From Xanthomonas sp. DAR 35659 (GTDB lineage: Bacteria > Pseudomonadota > Gammaproteobacteria > Xanthomonadales > Xanthomonadaceae), in NCBI RefSeq assembly GCF_041242975.1, contig NZ_CP162488.1, forward strand, positions 158,501 to 222,500: a stretch of 64,000 bases of DNA, read 5' to 3'. Both the position numbers and the translations under genes were made by a program. Of this stretch, positions 16,967-26,418 are shown one piece after another (within the stretch, counting starts at the first letter, position 1; each line of letters opens with the position of its first letter). Below the pieces are notes generated by a model, which worked only from the letters and a program-made list of their open reading frames with translations, had not been told where the DNA came from and did no database searches.

Positions 16967-19900
16967 ATGCCGGCACGCATGCACGCCTCTTCCGCGCCCG
17001 ATTTCCGCCTGTACCCGTCCAACGCGCTGGATACCCTGGCTGCCCTGCTCGCCGAGGAACTGCGCCGGCCGGTGCCGGGGCAGCCGTTGCTGGCGCCGGA
17101 GGTGGTGCTGATCCCGCAGGTGGCGATGCGCCGCTGGCTGCAGTCCACCCTGGCCGCCACGCACGGCGTCGCCGCCAACCTGGAATTCCTCACCCCCGGC
17201 GAATTCGTCGCGCGCGCGCTGGACGCCAACCTCGGCGCGGCCGCCGACGACCTGGACGTGGCGACCACGCAATGGCGGCTGTACGCGGCCCTGCAGGCCG
17301 ACCTGGGCAGCGACGCGGCGCTGGCGCCGCTGGCCGGCTACCTGGCCGATGGCGACGCGCTCAAGCCCTGGGCACTGGCCGGCGAACTCGCCAACGTGTT
17401 CGAGAAATACCAGGCCTGGCGCCGCGACTGGCTGCTGCGCTGGGAAGGCGGCGCCGATCCCGACGATCCGCAGGCACGGCTGTGGCGCCGCATCGCCAGC
17501 GGCCGCCAATACCGCGCGCGCCGCATCGGCCAGTACCTGGACCGCTACGCGCGCCCCGACGGCCCGCTGCCGCACGGCCTGCCGCAGCGGCTGTTCGCCT
17601 TCGCCATCCTCAACGTCTCCCCCGACGTGCTGCGCGTGCTGGCCACGCAGGCGCGCGTGGGCACGCTGCACTTCTACCTGCCCACGCCGACCCAGGGCTA
17701 CTGGGGCGATCTGCAGACGCTGTGGCAGCGTCGCCGCGAGGACGGCGCGGTCGCGCTGTTCGCCGCGCAGGTGCAGGAGAATCCGCTGCTGCAGGCCTGG
17801 GGCGCGGCCGGGCGCGACTTCATGGCGCTGGTCGGCGACTACGAGGTGGTGCATCCGCTGGCCGAGATCGCGGTCTATGCCGATCCGCTGGCCTCCGGGC
17901 ATCGCCCGCTGGCCGAGGGCGGCCTCGGCGACAGCCTGCTGCGGCGCATGCAGAGCGATCTGTTCCATCGCCGCGCGCCGGCCGCACCGGCGCCGCTGGC
18001 GCAGGTGGATCTGGCCGATCCCAGCCTGCAGGTGCACGCCTGCCACACGCGCCTGCGCGAACTGCAGGTGCTGCACGACCAACTGCGCGCCCTGCTCGAC
18101 GACCCGCGCTTCGACCCGCCGCTGCAGCCGCGCGAGATCGCGGTGCTGTCGCCGGACATCGATCCCTACGTGCCGTACCTGGACGCGGTGTTCGGCGGCC
18201 ACGGCGACGACGACGCGTTGCCGTACGCGCTGGCCGACGCCAGCCCGTTGGCCAGCGAACCGCTGGCCGAGGTGTTCCTCACCCTGCTCGGTCTGCCGTT
18301 GTCGCGCTTCGGCCTGCACGAGATCCTCGACCTGCTGGCCAGCGCGCCGATCGCCGAAGCCGCCGGCCTGGACGAGGCCGGGCTGGAGCGCCTGCGCGCC
18401 TGGCTGCACGCCGCCGGCGCGCGCTGGGGCCTGGATGCGACGCACCGCCAGCAGCACCACGCGCCCGCCGACGAGGCCTACACCTGGCGCTTCGCGCTGG
18501 ACCGGCTGCTGCTCGGCCACGCCAGCGGGGCCGAGGACGACATCGCCGGCGTGGCGCCATGGCCGCAACTGGAAGGCAGCGCGCTGCTGGCGCTGGACAC
18601 GCTGCTGCGGCTGCTGCGCGTGCTGGAGCGCCATCAGGCGCTGCTGGCCGAGCCGATGACGCCGGCGGACTGGCGCGAATGCCTGCTCGGCCTGCTCGAC
18701 GCGCTGCTGCCGCAAGCGCCGTCGGCACCGCGCGCGCAGCGCGCGCTGGACCGGCTGCGCACGCTGATCGACCAGTTCGCCCGCGATGCCACGCGCGCCG
18801 AGTACACCGGCAAGGTCCCGGCCGAGGTGGTGCGCGCGCATTTCGCCGCGGCGCTGGGCGAATCGGACACGCGCGCGCCGCTGCTCACCGGCGGCATCAG
18901 CTTCGGCCGCATGGTGCCGATGCGCCTGCTGCCGTTCCGGGTCATCTGCCTGCTCGGCATGAACGATGGCGACTTCCCGCGCCGCGACCGGGCCGCCGGG
19001 CTCAATCGCCTCACCGCCGAACTGGGCAGCGACCGCCGCCGCCACGGCGACCGCTCCACCCGCGAGGACGATCGTTTCCTGTTCCTGCAGCTGTTCGCCT
19101 CGACGCAGGACGTGTTCTACCTGAGCTATCTCGGCTCCGACGCGCGCGACGGCACGCGCCGCGAACCGTCGGTGCTGGTCAGCGAACTGCTGGCCAGCGC
19201 CGCGCAATCCCACGCCGAGCCGACGGCGATCGACAAGCTCGTGGTCCGGCATCCCTTGCAGCCCTTCGCCGCCGCCGCGTTCGGCGCGCTCGGCGAGGAC
19301 GGCGCCGACCCGCGGCGTTTCAGCTATCGCCGCCAATGGCGGCCGGCGGTGGACAGTCTTGCCGCGCAGCGCCAGGCGCTGGCGCCGTGGATCGACCAGG
19401 CCTTGCCGGCCGTCGCCGCCGCGCCGCCGGCGAGCCTGTCGATCGACGACCTGCGCCGCCTGTTCGCCGACCCGGCCGGGCAGTTCCTGCGCCACCGCCT
19501 GGGCATGCGCCTGCCCGATCCGGCGGCCGAAGACAGCGACCTGGAGCCGCTGCTGGCCCCGGACGGCGCGCTGGAACACCACGACCTGCAGCAACAGGTG
19601 CTGGAGGCGGTGCTGGCCGACGCCGCCGACGCCGGCCTGTATGCGCGCCTGCGTGCGCGCGCGCTGCTGCCGTCCGGGCCGCTCGGCCGGCGCCTGCTCG
19701 ACCAGCGCCTGCGCGAACTGCGTCCGTATGCGCAGGCCTTCGCGCAGTGGCGAGGCGCCGCGCCGGCGCAGTCGCGGCGCCTGCAGGCGCAGATCGACGG
19801 CATCGCGTTGCATGGCCGCGTGCCGGGCTGGTACGACCACGGCGTGGGCCGGGTGCAGGTCGGCGCGGTGGGGGGCCGGGCGGCGATCCGCCACGGCCTG

Positions 19901-20392
19901 GAATGGCTGCTGCTGCGCGCCGCCGGCGAGCACGCGCCCTACGTGCGCTTCTTCGACGACGACGGCCTCGGTCCGCATCCCATGCACGGCGATGCGATCG
20001 CACCGCTGTCGCAGGCCAAGGCGCAGGCGGCGCTCGCTGCGTTGCTGCGGCTGTATCGGCAAGGCCTGCAGGCGCCGCTGGCGTTCGCCCCGTACAGCAG
20101 TTGGAAGTTCTACCAGGCCGCGCGCACCGGCGACCTGGCCAAGGCGGTCAAGGACGCGGCCGCGCAGTGGCAGGCCAGCTTCGGCTGGAGCGAAGCGGCG
20201 AGCCCGGAGTTGCGCCTGGTGCATCGCGGCCGCGACCCGTTCGCCGACGCGCAGCGCTTCGCCGCGTTCGCCGCGACCAGCCACCTGCTGTACTCCCTGC
20301 TCGAACGCGGCGACGCGGACGACGCGCCGGACCCGGCACAGGTCGCCGACAGTTGGCACCACTGGCGCGGCACGCAGGAGGACGCCGAATGA
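16967..20392 (+). CDS. recC: RecC, exodeoxyribonuclease V gamma subunit
   Basis: The Chi-recognising, helicase-dead subunit of RecBCD, which processes double-strand breaks. The 1141-residue protein fits the family length. Visible matches are FRLYPSNALDTLAALLA at the start, the degenerate Walker region LLAPEVVLIPQVAMRRWLQ, FAFAILNVSPDVLRVLA, ICLLGMNDGDFPRRDRAAGLN, and FAPYSSWKFYQAARTGDLAKAV near the end. The ATG at 16967 is used; the Met four codons later (16979) is equally possible. The stop overlaps the recB start by ATGA, so recC, recB and recD form an operon in the usual order for this group. Confidence 0.95.
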   Translation: MPARMHASSAPDFRLYPSNALDTLAALLAEELRRPVPGQPLLAPEVVLIPQVAMRRWLQSTLAATHGVAANLEFLTPGEFVARALDANLGAAADDLDVATTQWRLYAALQADLGSDAALAPLAGYLADGDALKPWALAGELANVFEKYQAWRRDWLLRWEGGADPDDPQARLWRRIASGRQYRARRIGQYLDRYARPDGPLPHGLPQRLFAFAILNVSPDVLRVLATQARVGTLHFYLPTPTQGYWGDLQTLWQRRREDGAVALFAAQVQENPLLQAWGAAGRDFMALVGDYEVVHPLAEIAVYADPLASGHRPLAEGGLGDSLLRRMQSDLFHRRAPAAPAPLAQVDLADPSLQVHACHTRLRELQVLHDQLRALLDDPRFDPPLQPREIAVLSPDIDPYVPYLDAVFGGHGDDDALPYALADASPLASEPLAEVFLTLLGLPLSRFGLHEILDLLASAPIAEAAGLDEAGLERLRAWLHAAGARWGLDATHRQQHHAPADEAYTWRFALDRLLLGHASGAEDDIAGVAPWPQLEGSALLALDTLLRLLRVLERHQALLAEPMTPADWRECLLGLLDALLPQAPSAPRAQRALDRLRTLIDQFARDATRAEYTGKVPAEVVRAHFAAALGESDTRAPLLTGGISFGRMVPMRLLPFRVICLLGMNDGDFPRRDRAAGLNRLTAELGSDRRRHGDRSTREDDRFLFLQLFASTQDVFYLSYLGSDARDGTRREPSVLVSELLASAAQSHAEPTAIDKLVVRHPLQPFAAAAFGALGEDGADPRRFSYRRQWRPAVDSLAAQRQALAPWIDQALPAVAAAPPASLSIDDLRRLFADPAGQFLRHRLGMRLPDPAAEDSDLEPLLAPDGALEHHDLQQQVLEAVLADAADAGLYARLRARALLPSGPLGRRLLDQRLRELRPYAQAFAQWRGAAPAQSRRLQAQIDGIALHGRVPGWYDHGVGRVQVGAVGGRAAIRHGLEWLLLRAAGEHAPYVRFFDDDGLGPHPMHGDAIAPLSQAKAQAALAALLRLYRQGLQAPLAFAPYSSWKFYQAARTGDLAKAVKDAAAQWQASFGWSEAASPELRLVHRGRDPFADAQRFAAFAATSHLLYSLLERGDADDAPDPAQVADSWHHWRGTQEDAE

Positions 20393-23300
20393 ACGGCTCC
20401 CCCGCCGACGATCCCTACCTGACCTTGCCGCTGCACGGCGTGCGCCTGATCGAGGCCAGCGCCGGCACCGGCAAGACCTTCACCCTGGCCACGCTGTTCA
20501 CCCGGCTGGTGGTCGAGCGCCGGCTACGCATCGGCCAGATCCTGGCGGTCACCTTCACCGAGGCCGCCACCCAGGAACTGCGCCGCCGCATCCGCGAACG
20601 CCTGGCCCTGGCCGCCACGCTGGTGCCCGACCCGACCCTCCCTGTAGGAGCGGCTTCAGCCGCGACAGACACCCCGAACGCCCTGTCGCCCACCGAAACC
20701 GCCGACGCGCCATCACGGCAGAACCCGCCCCCACAGCAAGCACCAGACGCCGCCCTCACCCGCGCCATCCTCGCCGCGCACCTGGCCGCCAGCGACGAAA
20801 CACCCACCGCCCTGCGCCGCCGCCTGCAGCAGGCGGTGGAGGACATCGACCTCGCCGCCATCTTCACCATCCATGGTTTCTGCGCGCGCGTGCTGCGCGA
20901 ACATGCGCTGGAAAGCGGCCAGACCTTCGCCGCGCCCGAACTGCTGGCCAACGACCGCGAACTGCTGGCCGAAGTCGCCGCCGACCTGTGGCGCCAGCGC
21001 GCCGCCGACCCGGCGATGGCCGAGGACCTGGTCGCGCTGTGGCCGGGCGGGCCGCAGGCATTGGCCGGCGACCTGCGCGAACTGGTGCGGCATCCGCGGC
21101 TGCTGCCGGCCGTCGCCACCACCGCCGACGATCCCGCCGCGCTGCTGCAGGCCGCGCACGACGCCGCCAACGCCTTGGCGGCCGCGTTCCATGCGCATGG
21201 CGTCGCCTGCTTCGAGGCCATCATGGCCGCGCTCGACGCGGGCGCGCTCAGCAAGGTCAGCTACAAGCCCGAGTGGCTGACGGCGTTGTGGCAGTGGTTC
21301 GCCGCCTTCGCCGAGGCGCCGGCCGCCGGCCTGCCGCCGCATCCCAAGCTGGTCAAGCTGACCGCCGCGGAACTGGTCGCCGGCACCAACAAGAAGTTCG
21401 CCGGCAGCACCCCGACCTCGCCGCTGAGCCACGCGATCGACACCTATCTGGCCGCCCTGGCCCGCGTCGAGGAATGGCGCGGCCGGCGCCGCATCCGCCT
21501 GCTGCACGCGCTGCGCGACGACGCCAGCGCCCGCCTGGCCCTGCTTAAGCGCCAGCGCCGCGTGCAGACCTACGACGACCTGGTCGACGGCGTGGCGCAG
21601 GCGCTGCAGGGCGCGCAGGGCGCGGCCTTGGCGCGGCGCCTGCGCGCGCAGTATGCGATCGCGCTGGTGGACGAATTCCAGGACACCGATGCGCGGCAAT
21701 GGGCGATCTTCTCGCAGGTGTTCGGCGCCGCTGCGGCGCACGCCGGCGGCGAGCACGGTACGCCGTCCGACGAGGACGCCCTTGCTCCGTCCGGCGAGGC
21801 GCCGGCGCGCCTGCTGGCGCTGATCGGCGATCCCAAGCAGGCCATCTACGGCTTCCGCGGCGGCGACGTGCAGACCTACCTGGCCGCGGCCGCCACCGCC
21901 ACGCCGGCGCCGCCGCTGGCGCACAACTTCCGCTCGCGTCCCGCGGTGCTGGCGGCGATCGAGGCGTTGTACGCGCGCGCCGGCCATGCGCAGGCGTTCC
22001 TGACCGACGGCATCGCCTTCCACCCGGTGCAGCCGGGCGGCACCCGCCGCGACGATGATCTGCAGCGCCATGGCGCCACCGCGCCGGCGCTGACCGTCTG
22101 GCGCGCGCCGCCCCCGCCGTTGCCGGACAAGGGCAAGCCCAAGCCCTGGAGCGCCGGCCGCGCGCGCGCGCTGTGCACCGCCGCCTGCGTCGCCGCCATT
22201 CGCGGTTGGCTGGCCGATGGCCGCGCCGGTACCGCCACCGTCGGCGGGCGTCCGGTGCAGGCCGGCGACATCGCGGTGCTGGTACGCAGCCACGGCGAGG
22301 CCACCGCCATCCAGCAGGCGCTGGGCGCGGTCGGCATTCCCGCGGTGGCCGCCGGCCGGCGCAGCCTGTTCGCCACCGACGAGGCGCTGGAGGTGCTGAC
22401 CCTGTTGCAGGCGCTGCTCGACCCGGGCGACGACAGCCGCCTGCGCGCGGCGCTGGCGACGGTACTGATCGGCGAGGACGCCGCCGCGATCGCCGCGCTG
22501 GAACACGAGGGCGACCGTCACCGCCGCTGGCAGCAGCAGGCGCTGGACTGGCGCGAGCGCTGGCAGCGTGGCGGCCCGCTGGCGCTGCTCGGCGACCTCG
22601 GCGCCGCGCACGCGCACCGCCTGCTGGCGCTGGCCGATGGCGAGCGCCGCCTGACCAACTACCTGCAACTGGCCGAGGCGCTGCAGGAAGCCGACACCCG
22701 CGCGCTCGGCGCGCACGGGCTGGTGGACTGGCTGGCGCGGCGCATCGCCAATGCCGACGACGGCGACGAGACCCAGCAACTGCGCCTGGAATCGGATGCG
22801 CGCCGGGTGCAGATCGTGACCCTGCACAAGAGCAAGGGCCTGGAGTATCCACTGGTGTTCCTGCCCTACGTCGGCATCGGCCGCAGCGAGCGCGGCGCCG
22901 GCCGCCATTGCGCCGTGCACGCGCCGCCGCTCGGCCGCCAGTTGCACTGGAATACCTCGAAGTGGAACGGCGGCGCCGACGACCCGGCCTGGAGCGCCGC
23001 CGAAGCGGCGTGGAAACAGGAACAGCGCGCCGAGGACGCGCGCCTGCTCTACGTCGGCCTGACCCGTGCCGAGCACGCGCTGTGGATCGCCAGCGGCGCC
23101 TTCCACCAGCACGAGCGCAGCGCGCTGGCGGCCATGCTCGCCGAGCCGGATGCGCTGCAGGCCGCGGCCGGCGAGGCGATCGTGATCGACACCACGCCGC
23201 CTCCGGCCAACCTGCCGCGGCTGCCGCCGGCCGAGGACGTGCAGGTGCCGCCGGCACGCGCGCCGCAGCGGCGCATCGCGCCGGAGTGGTGGGTGTACAG

Positions 23301-24246
23301 CTTCACCCAACTGGCCAACGCCGATGCCGGCGCCGCGGCCGATCCGATGGCCAGCGCCACCGTGGTCGGCGGCGGCGGCAACGACGAGCCGTCGGCGCGC
23401 GAGGCGGCGGGCGGGGCGCCGGACACGGACACGGAGACGTTCGATCGCCGTTTCGCCGGCAACCGCTTCGGCGTGGCGATGCACGACGTGTTCGAACGCT
23501 GCGACTTCGCCGCCTGGCGCGCGTGGCGCCCCGGCCAGCCGGCGCCTGACGGGCAACGCGCGGCCATCGTCGAAGCGCTGCAACGCGGCGGCTACGCCCA
23601 GGACGAACTGGAGGACGGCATCGCCATGCTCACCGCCCTGGTCGGCCACACCCTCACCGTCGCCTTGCCAGAAGGCAGTCGCCTGGCGGCCGTGCCGGCC
23701 GCGCAGCGCCGCAACGAAATGGAATTCCACTTCGCGATGCGGCCCACCCGCGTCGACGCGCTGCTGGCGCTGCTGCACCGATTCGGCGTGGTCGGCGAAC
23801 GCCAGGCCTTCGGCGCGCGCCAGCGCCTGGAAGGGCTGATGACCGGCCTGATCGACCTCACCTACCAGCACGACGGACGCTGGTACGTGCTCGACTACAA
23901 ATCCAACCGTCTGCCCGGCTACGACGCCGACGCGATGGCGCGCGCGATGGCGCACAGCGAGTACGAACTGCAGGCGCTGATCTACACCGTGGCGCTGCAC
24001 CGCTGGCTGCGCTTCCGCCTGGGCGAAACCTACGATTACGCCCGCGATTTCGGCGGCGTGCGCTACCTGTTCTGCCGCGGCCTGGACGCTACCCGCGATC
24101 CCTCGCCGGGCGTGCACGCCTGGCGCTTCGACCCGGACCTGGTCGAAGCCGTCGACGCCCTGTTCGCCGGCGCCCCTGAGCCCCTCTCCCCGCGGGAGAG
24201 GGGTTGGGGTGAGGGTCCGTCCGCTCACGGAGGCCCCACTCCATGA
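20389..24246 (+). CDS. recB: RecB, exodeoxyribonuclease V beta subunit (helicase-nuclease)
   Basis: A 1285-residue superfamily 1 helicase with a C-terminal nuclease. Walker A is EASAGTGKTFTLATLF, then VTFTEAATQELRRRI, DEFQDTDARQWAIF (motif II), GDPKQAIYGFRGGDVQTYL, VTLHKSKGLEYPLVFLP and LLYVGLTRAEHALW. The nuclease motif GLIDLTYQHDGRWYVLDYKSNRLPGY carries the catalytic Asp-Asp-Lys. Two oddities are repeat-derived. Residues about 86-94 (VGAASAATD) come from a palindromic unit at 20644-20666. The last 20-odd residues (EPLSPRERGWGEG...) come from a second repeat type at 24180-24218. The stop overlaps an ATG (24243) that begins a truncated recD copy. Confidence 0.95.
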   Translation: MNGSPADDPYLTLPLHGVRLIEASAGTGKTFTLATLFTRLVVERRLRIGQILAVTFTEAATQELRRRIRERLALAATLVPDPTLPVGAASAATDTPNALSPTETADAPSRQNPPPQQAPDAALTRAILAAHLAASDETPTALRRRLQQAVEDIDLAAIFTIHGFCARVLREHALESGQTFAAPELLANDRELLAEVAADLWRQRAADPAMAEDLVALWPGGPQALAGDLRELVRHPRLLPAVATTADDPAALLQAAHDAANALAAAFHAHGVACFEAIMAALDAGALSKVSYKPEWLTALWQWFAAFAEAPAAGLPPHPKLVKLTAAELVAGTNKKFAGSTPTSPLSHAIDTYLAALARVEEWRGRRRIRLLHALRDDASARLALLKRQRRVQTYDDLVDGVAQALQGAQGAALARRLRAQYAIALVDEFQDTDARQWAIFSQVFGAAAAHAGGEHGTPSDEDALAPSGEAPARLLALIGDPKQAIYGFRGGDVQTYLAAAATATPAPPLAHNFRSRPAVLAAIEALYARAGHAQAFLTDGIAFHPVQPGGTRRDDDLQRHGATAPALTVWRAPPPPLPDKGKPKPWSAGRARALCTAACVAAIRGWLADGRAGTATVGGRPVQAGDIAVLVRSHGEATAIQQALGAVGIPAVAAGRRSLFATDEALEVLTLLQALLDPGDDSRLRAALATVLIGEDAAAIAALEHEGDRHRRWQQQALDWRERWQRGGPLALLGDLGAAHAHRLLALADGERRLTNYLQLAEALQEADTRALGAHGLVDWLARRIANADDGDETQQLRLESDARRVQIVTLHKSKGLEYPLVFLPYVGIGRSERGAGRHCAVHAPPLGRQLHWNTSKWNGGADDPAWSAAEAAWKQEQRAEDARLLYVGLTRAEHALWIASGAFHQHERSALAAMLAEPDALQAAAGEAIVIDTTPPPANLPRLPPAEDVQVPPARAPQRRIAPEWWVYSFTQLANADAGAAADPMASATVVGGGGNDEPSAREAAGGAPDTDTETFDRRFAGNRFGVAMHDVFERCDFAAWRAWRPGQPAPDGQRAAIVEALQRGGYAQDELEDGIAMLTALVGHTLTVALPEGSRLAAVPAAQRRNEMEFHFAMRPTRVDALLALLHRFGVVGERQAFGARQRLEGLMTGLIDLTYQHDGRWYVLDYKSNRLPGYDADAMARAMAHSEYELQALIYTVALHRWLRFRLGETYDYARDFGGVRYLFCRGLDATRDPSPGVHAWRFDPDLVEAVDALFAGAPEPLSPRERGWGEGPSAHGGPTP
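20644..20666 (+). repeat. REP-like unit inserted in frame within recB
   Basis: A full gtaggagcggcttcagcc unit lies inside the recB coding sequence and is translated as VGAASAAT, between the first helicase motifs. The following 25 residues (TPNALSPTETADAPSRQNPP) are Pro/Ala-rich and also unlike conserved RecB, so the inserted or diverged segment is probably about 40 residues long. Confidence 0.85.
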
Positions 24247-24404
24247 GCAAATCCAACCTGCTGGCCGCCCTGCACCGTGCCTTCGCCCAGCACCTGATCC
24301 AAGCCATGCTGCCCGAGTTTGCCGCCGCCCCGCCTAAGCCCCTCTCCCCCCGGGAGAGGGGTTGGGGTGAGGGTCCGTCCGCTCACGGAGGCCCCACCGC
24401 GTGA
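24180..24404 (+). repeat. Duplicated recB-end/recD-start segment with palindromic repeats
   Basis: Two copies of the same series occur. The first is palindrome cccctctcccc...gggagagg, then ggttggggtgagggtccgtc, 'cgctcacggaggcccca', then the recD start 'gagcaaatccaacctgctgg'. It begins at 24180 and its recD start is at 24243. The second begins at about 24339 with its recD start at 24401. The spacing is about 158 bases. This is a tandem duplication mediated by or carrying the palindrome. Confidence 0.85.
24243..24404 (+). pseudogene. Truncated duplicate of the recD 5' end
   Basis: A 53-codon frame that opens with the same residues as RecD (MSKSNLLAALHR), diverges (AFAQHLIQAMLPEFAAAPP), then runs into repeat-encoded sequence and stops at 24402-24404. 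Its ATG overlaps the recB stop and its TGA overlaps the GTG of the full recD. It could therefore keep translational coupling from recB to recD as a short bridging peptide, even though it has no catalytic part. Confidence 0.7.
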
Positions 24405-26356
24405 GCAAATCCAACCTGCTGGCAGCCCTGCATCGCAGCGGCACCCTTCGCACCCTGGACCACGCCTTCGCGCAAAGCCTGAGCCGCCTGGACCCGGAAA
24501 CGCCCGATCCGGTCCTGGCCGCCGCCGCCTTGGCCTCGCTCGCCGTGGCCGGCGGCCACGCTGGCCTGGACCCGGCCCGCGCCAGCCTGCTGCTCGACCC
24601 GCGCGACGGTCCATCGCCCGCGCTGCCGGACCCGGACGACTGGCAGCGTGCCCTGGCCGCCTCGCGCTGGGTCGCGCAACCCGCGCCGGACGACGCGGCG
24701 GCCACCGACTGCCCGCTGGTGCTGGAACAGGGCCTGCTCTACCTGCGCCGCTACCGCGAGTACGAACGCCGCCTCGCGCAGGGCCTGCGCCGCATCGCCG
24801 CGCAATGGCTGCCGACCTTCGATGTCGCAGCGTTGGCACCGCTGTTCGCGCAATTGTTCCCGCACGCAATTCGCTCCGCACCCGATCACCTCGCCGACCG
24901 CCAGGCCCAGGCCGCCGCGCTCGCCCTGCGCCGCGCCCTGTTGCTGGTCACCGGCGGCCCCGGCACCGGCAAGACCACCACCATCGCGCGCCTATTGCTG
25001 CTGCGCATCGCGCAAGCCCAAGCTGCCTCGGCCCCCGCGCCGCGCATCGCCCTGGCCGCGCCCACCGGCCGTGCCGCCGAACGCATGGCCGAAAGCCTGC
25101 GCGCCGCCGTGGCGCGCGCACTGGACAACGGCATCGCCCCGGCCCTGGCTGCCGCCCTGCCGGCCGGCGCCAGCACCCTGCACCGCCTGCTCGGCGTGAT
25201 CCCCGACCTGCCGCGCTTCCGCCACGACGCCGACAACCCGCTGCCGTTCGACCTGATCGTGGTCGACGAAGCCTCGATGGTCGACCTGCCGCTGATGTGC
25301 AAACTGGTCGAAGCGGTGGCCGACGGCACCCAACTGATCCTGCTGGGCGATGCCGACCAGTTGCCCTCGGTCGAAGCCGGTGACGTGCTCGCCGCGATCC
25401 TGCAGGCCGCCGGCCCGGGCGACGCGCTGCAGGCCGACGACGCGCAGGCGCTGCAGCCGCTGCTCGGCCCCACCCACGGCGTCACCGCCGGCGGCGGCCT
25501 GGCCGGCCATCGCGTGCACTTGCTGCGCGGCTATCGCCATGCGCAAGGCTTCGCCCTGGCGCCGCTGGCCGACGCCGTGCGCGCCGGCGACGCCGACACC
25601 GCCCTGGCCCTGCTGCGCGGCGGCGAGCTGGCCGGCGTGCACTTCCACGAAGACCACGACGACCCGCTCGTCGCCCGCCGCGACGCCCTGCTCGCGCACT
25701 GGCGCGCGCTGGCCGATGCCGAAGACCCCGCCGCCGCCCTGCGCGCGGCCGCGCGCCTGCGCCTGCTCAGTGCGGTGCGCGCCGGCGCGCAGGGCGCACG
25801 CGGCCTCAACGCGCGCATCGAACAACTGCTGGCCGACAGCGGCGGCGGCCCGCGCCGCCTCGGCGCCGCCTCGCCCTGGTTCCATGGCCGCCTGCTGCTG
25901 ATCACCGAAAACAGCTACCGCCACGGCCTGTTCAACGGCGACGTCGGCATCTGCCTGCGCGACGCGCAAGGCGCGCTGGTGGCCTGGTTCGAAGGCGAGG
26001 GCGACGGCCAGGTCCGCGGCTTCCATCCCGCCGCCTTGCCCGCCCACGAAAGCGCCTTCGCCATGACCGTGCACAAGGCCCAGGGCAGCGAGTTCGACGA
26101 GGTCTGGCTGCAGCTGCCGGTGCGCGATGCCCGCGTGCTCAGCCGCGAACTGCTCTACACCGGCATCACCCGCGCGCGCCGCAGCCTGCACCTGGCCGCC
26201 AGCGAAGCGGTGCTGCGCGCCGCGCTGGCGCGGCATGCGGCGCGGATTTCGGGGTTGGCGTGGCGGTTGGGTGGGGTGGAACAGGCTTCCACACCGTCTT
26301 CGTCAGTACCTCAATCGGAAGGCCCGCCACTTCCCGTACAGGGCACATTGTTCTAG
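24401..26356 (+). CDS. recD: RecD, exodeoxyribonuclease V alpha subunit (5'-3' helicase)
   Basis: A 651-residue SF1 helicase, the fast 5'-3' motor of RecBCD. Walker A is VTGGPGTGKTTTIARLLLL, then FDLIVVDEASMVDLPLM (motif II), LLGDADQLPSVEAGDVLAAI (motif III), and AMTVHKAQGSEFDEVWLQLP plus LLYTGITRARRSLHLAAS at the C-terminus. It starts at a GTG (24401) that overlaps the stop of the upstream mini-ORF. The GTG replaces the ATG found in the duplicated upstream copy, so expression may be lower than ancestral. Confidence 0.95.
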   Translation: MSKSNLLAALHRSGTLRTLDHAFAQSLSRLDPETPDPVLAAAALASLAVAGGHAGLDPARASLLLDPRDGPSPALPDPDDWQRALAASRWVAQPAPDDAAATDCPLVLEQGLLYLRRYREYERRLAQGLRRIAAQWLPTFDVAALAPLFAQLFPHAIRSAPDHLADRQAQAAALALRRALLLVTGGPGTGKTTTIARLLLLRIAQAQAASAPAPRIALAAPTGRAAERMAESLRAAVARALDNGIAPALAAALPAGASTLHRLLGVIPDLPRFRHDADNPLPFDLIVVDEASMVDLPLMCKLVEAVADGTQLILLGDADQLPSVEAGDVLAAILQAAGPGDALQADDAQALQPLLGPTHGVTAGGGLAGHRVHLLRGYRHAQGFALAPLADAVRAGDADTALALLRGGELAGVHFHEDHDDPLVARRDALLAHWRALADAEDPAAALRAAARLRLLSAVRAGAQGARGLNARIEQLLADSGGGPRRLGAASPWFHGRLLLITENSYRHGLFNGDVGICLRDAQGALVAWFEGEGDGQVRGFHPAALPAHESAFAMTVHKAQGSEFDEVWLQLPVRDARVLSRELLYTGITRARRSLHLAASEAVLRAALARHAARISGLAWRLGGVEQASTPSSSVPQSEGPPLPVQGTLF

Positions 26357-26418
26357 CCGATTCGCACGGGTACAACGTTGATCCGATCCACCTGCCGCGG
26401 CGTCATGGAAGTTGAGCG

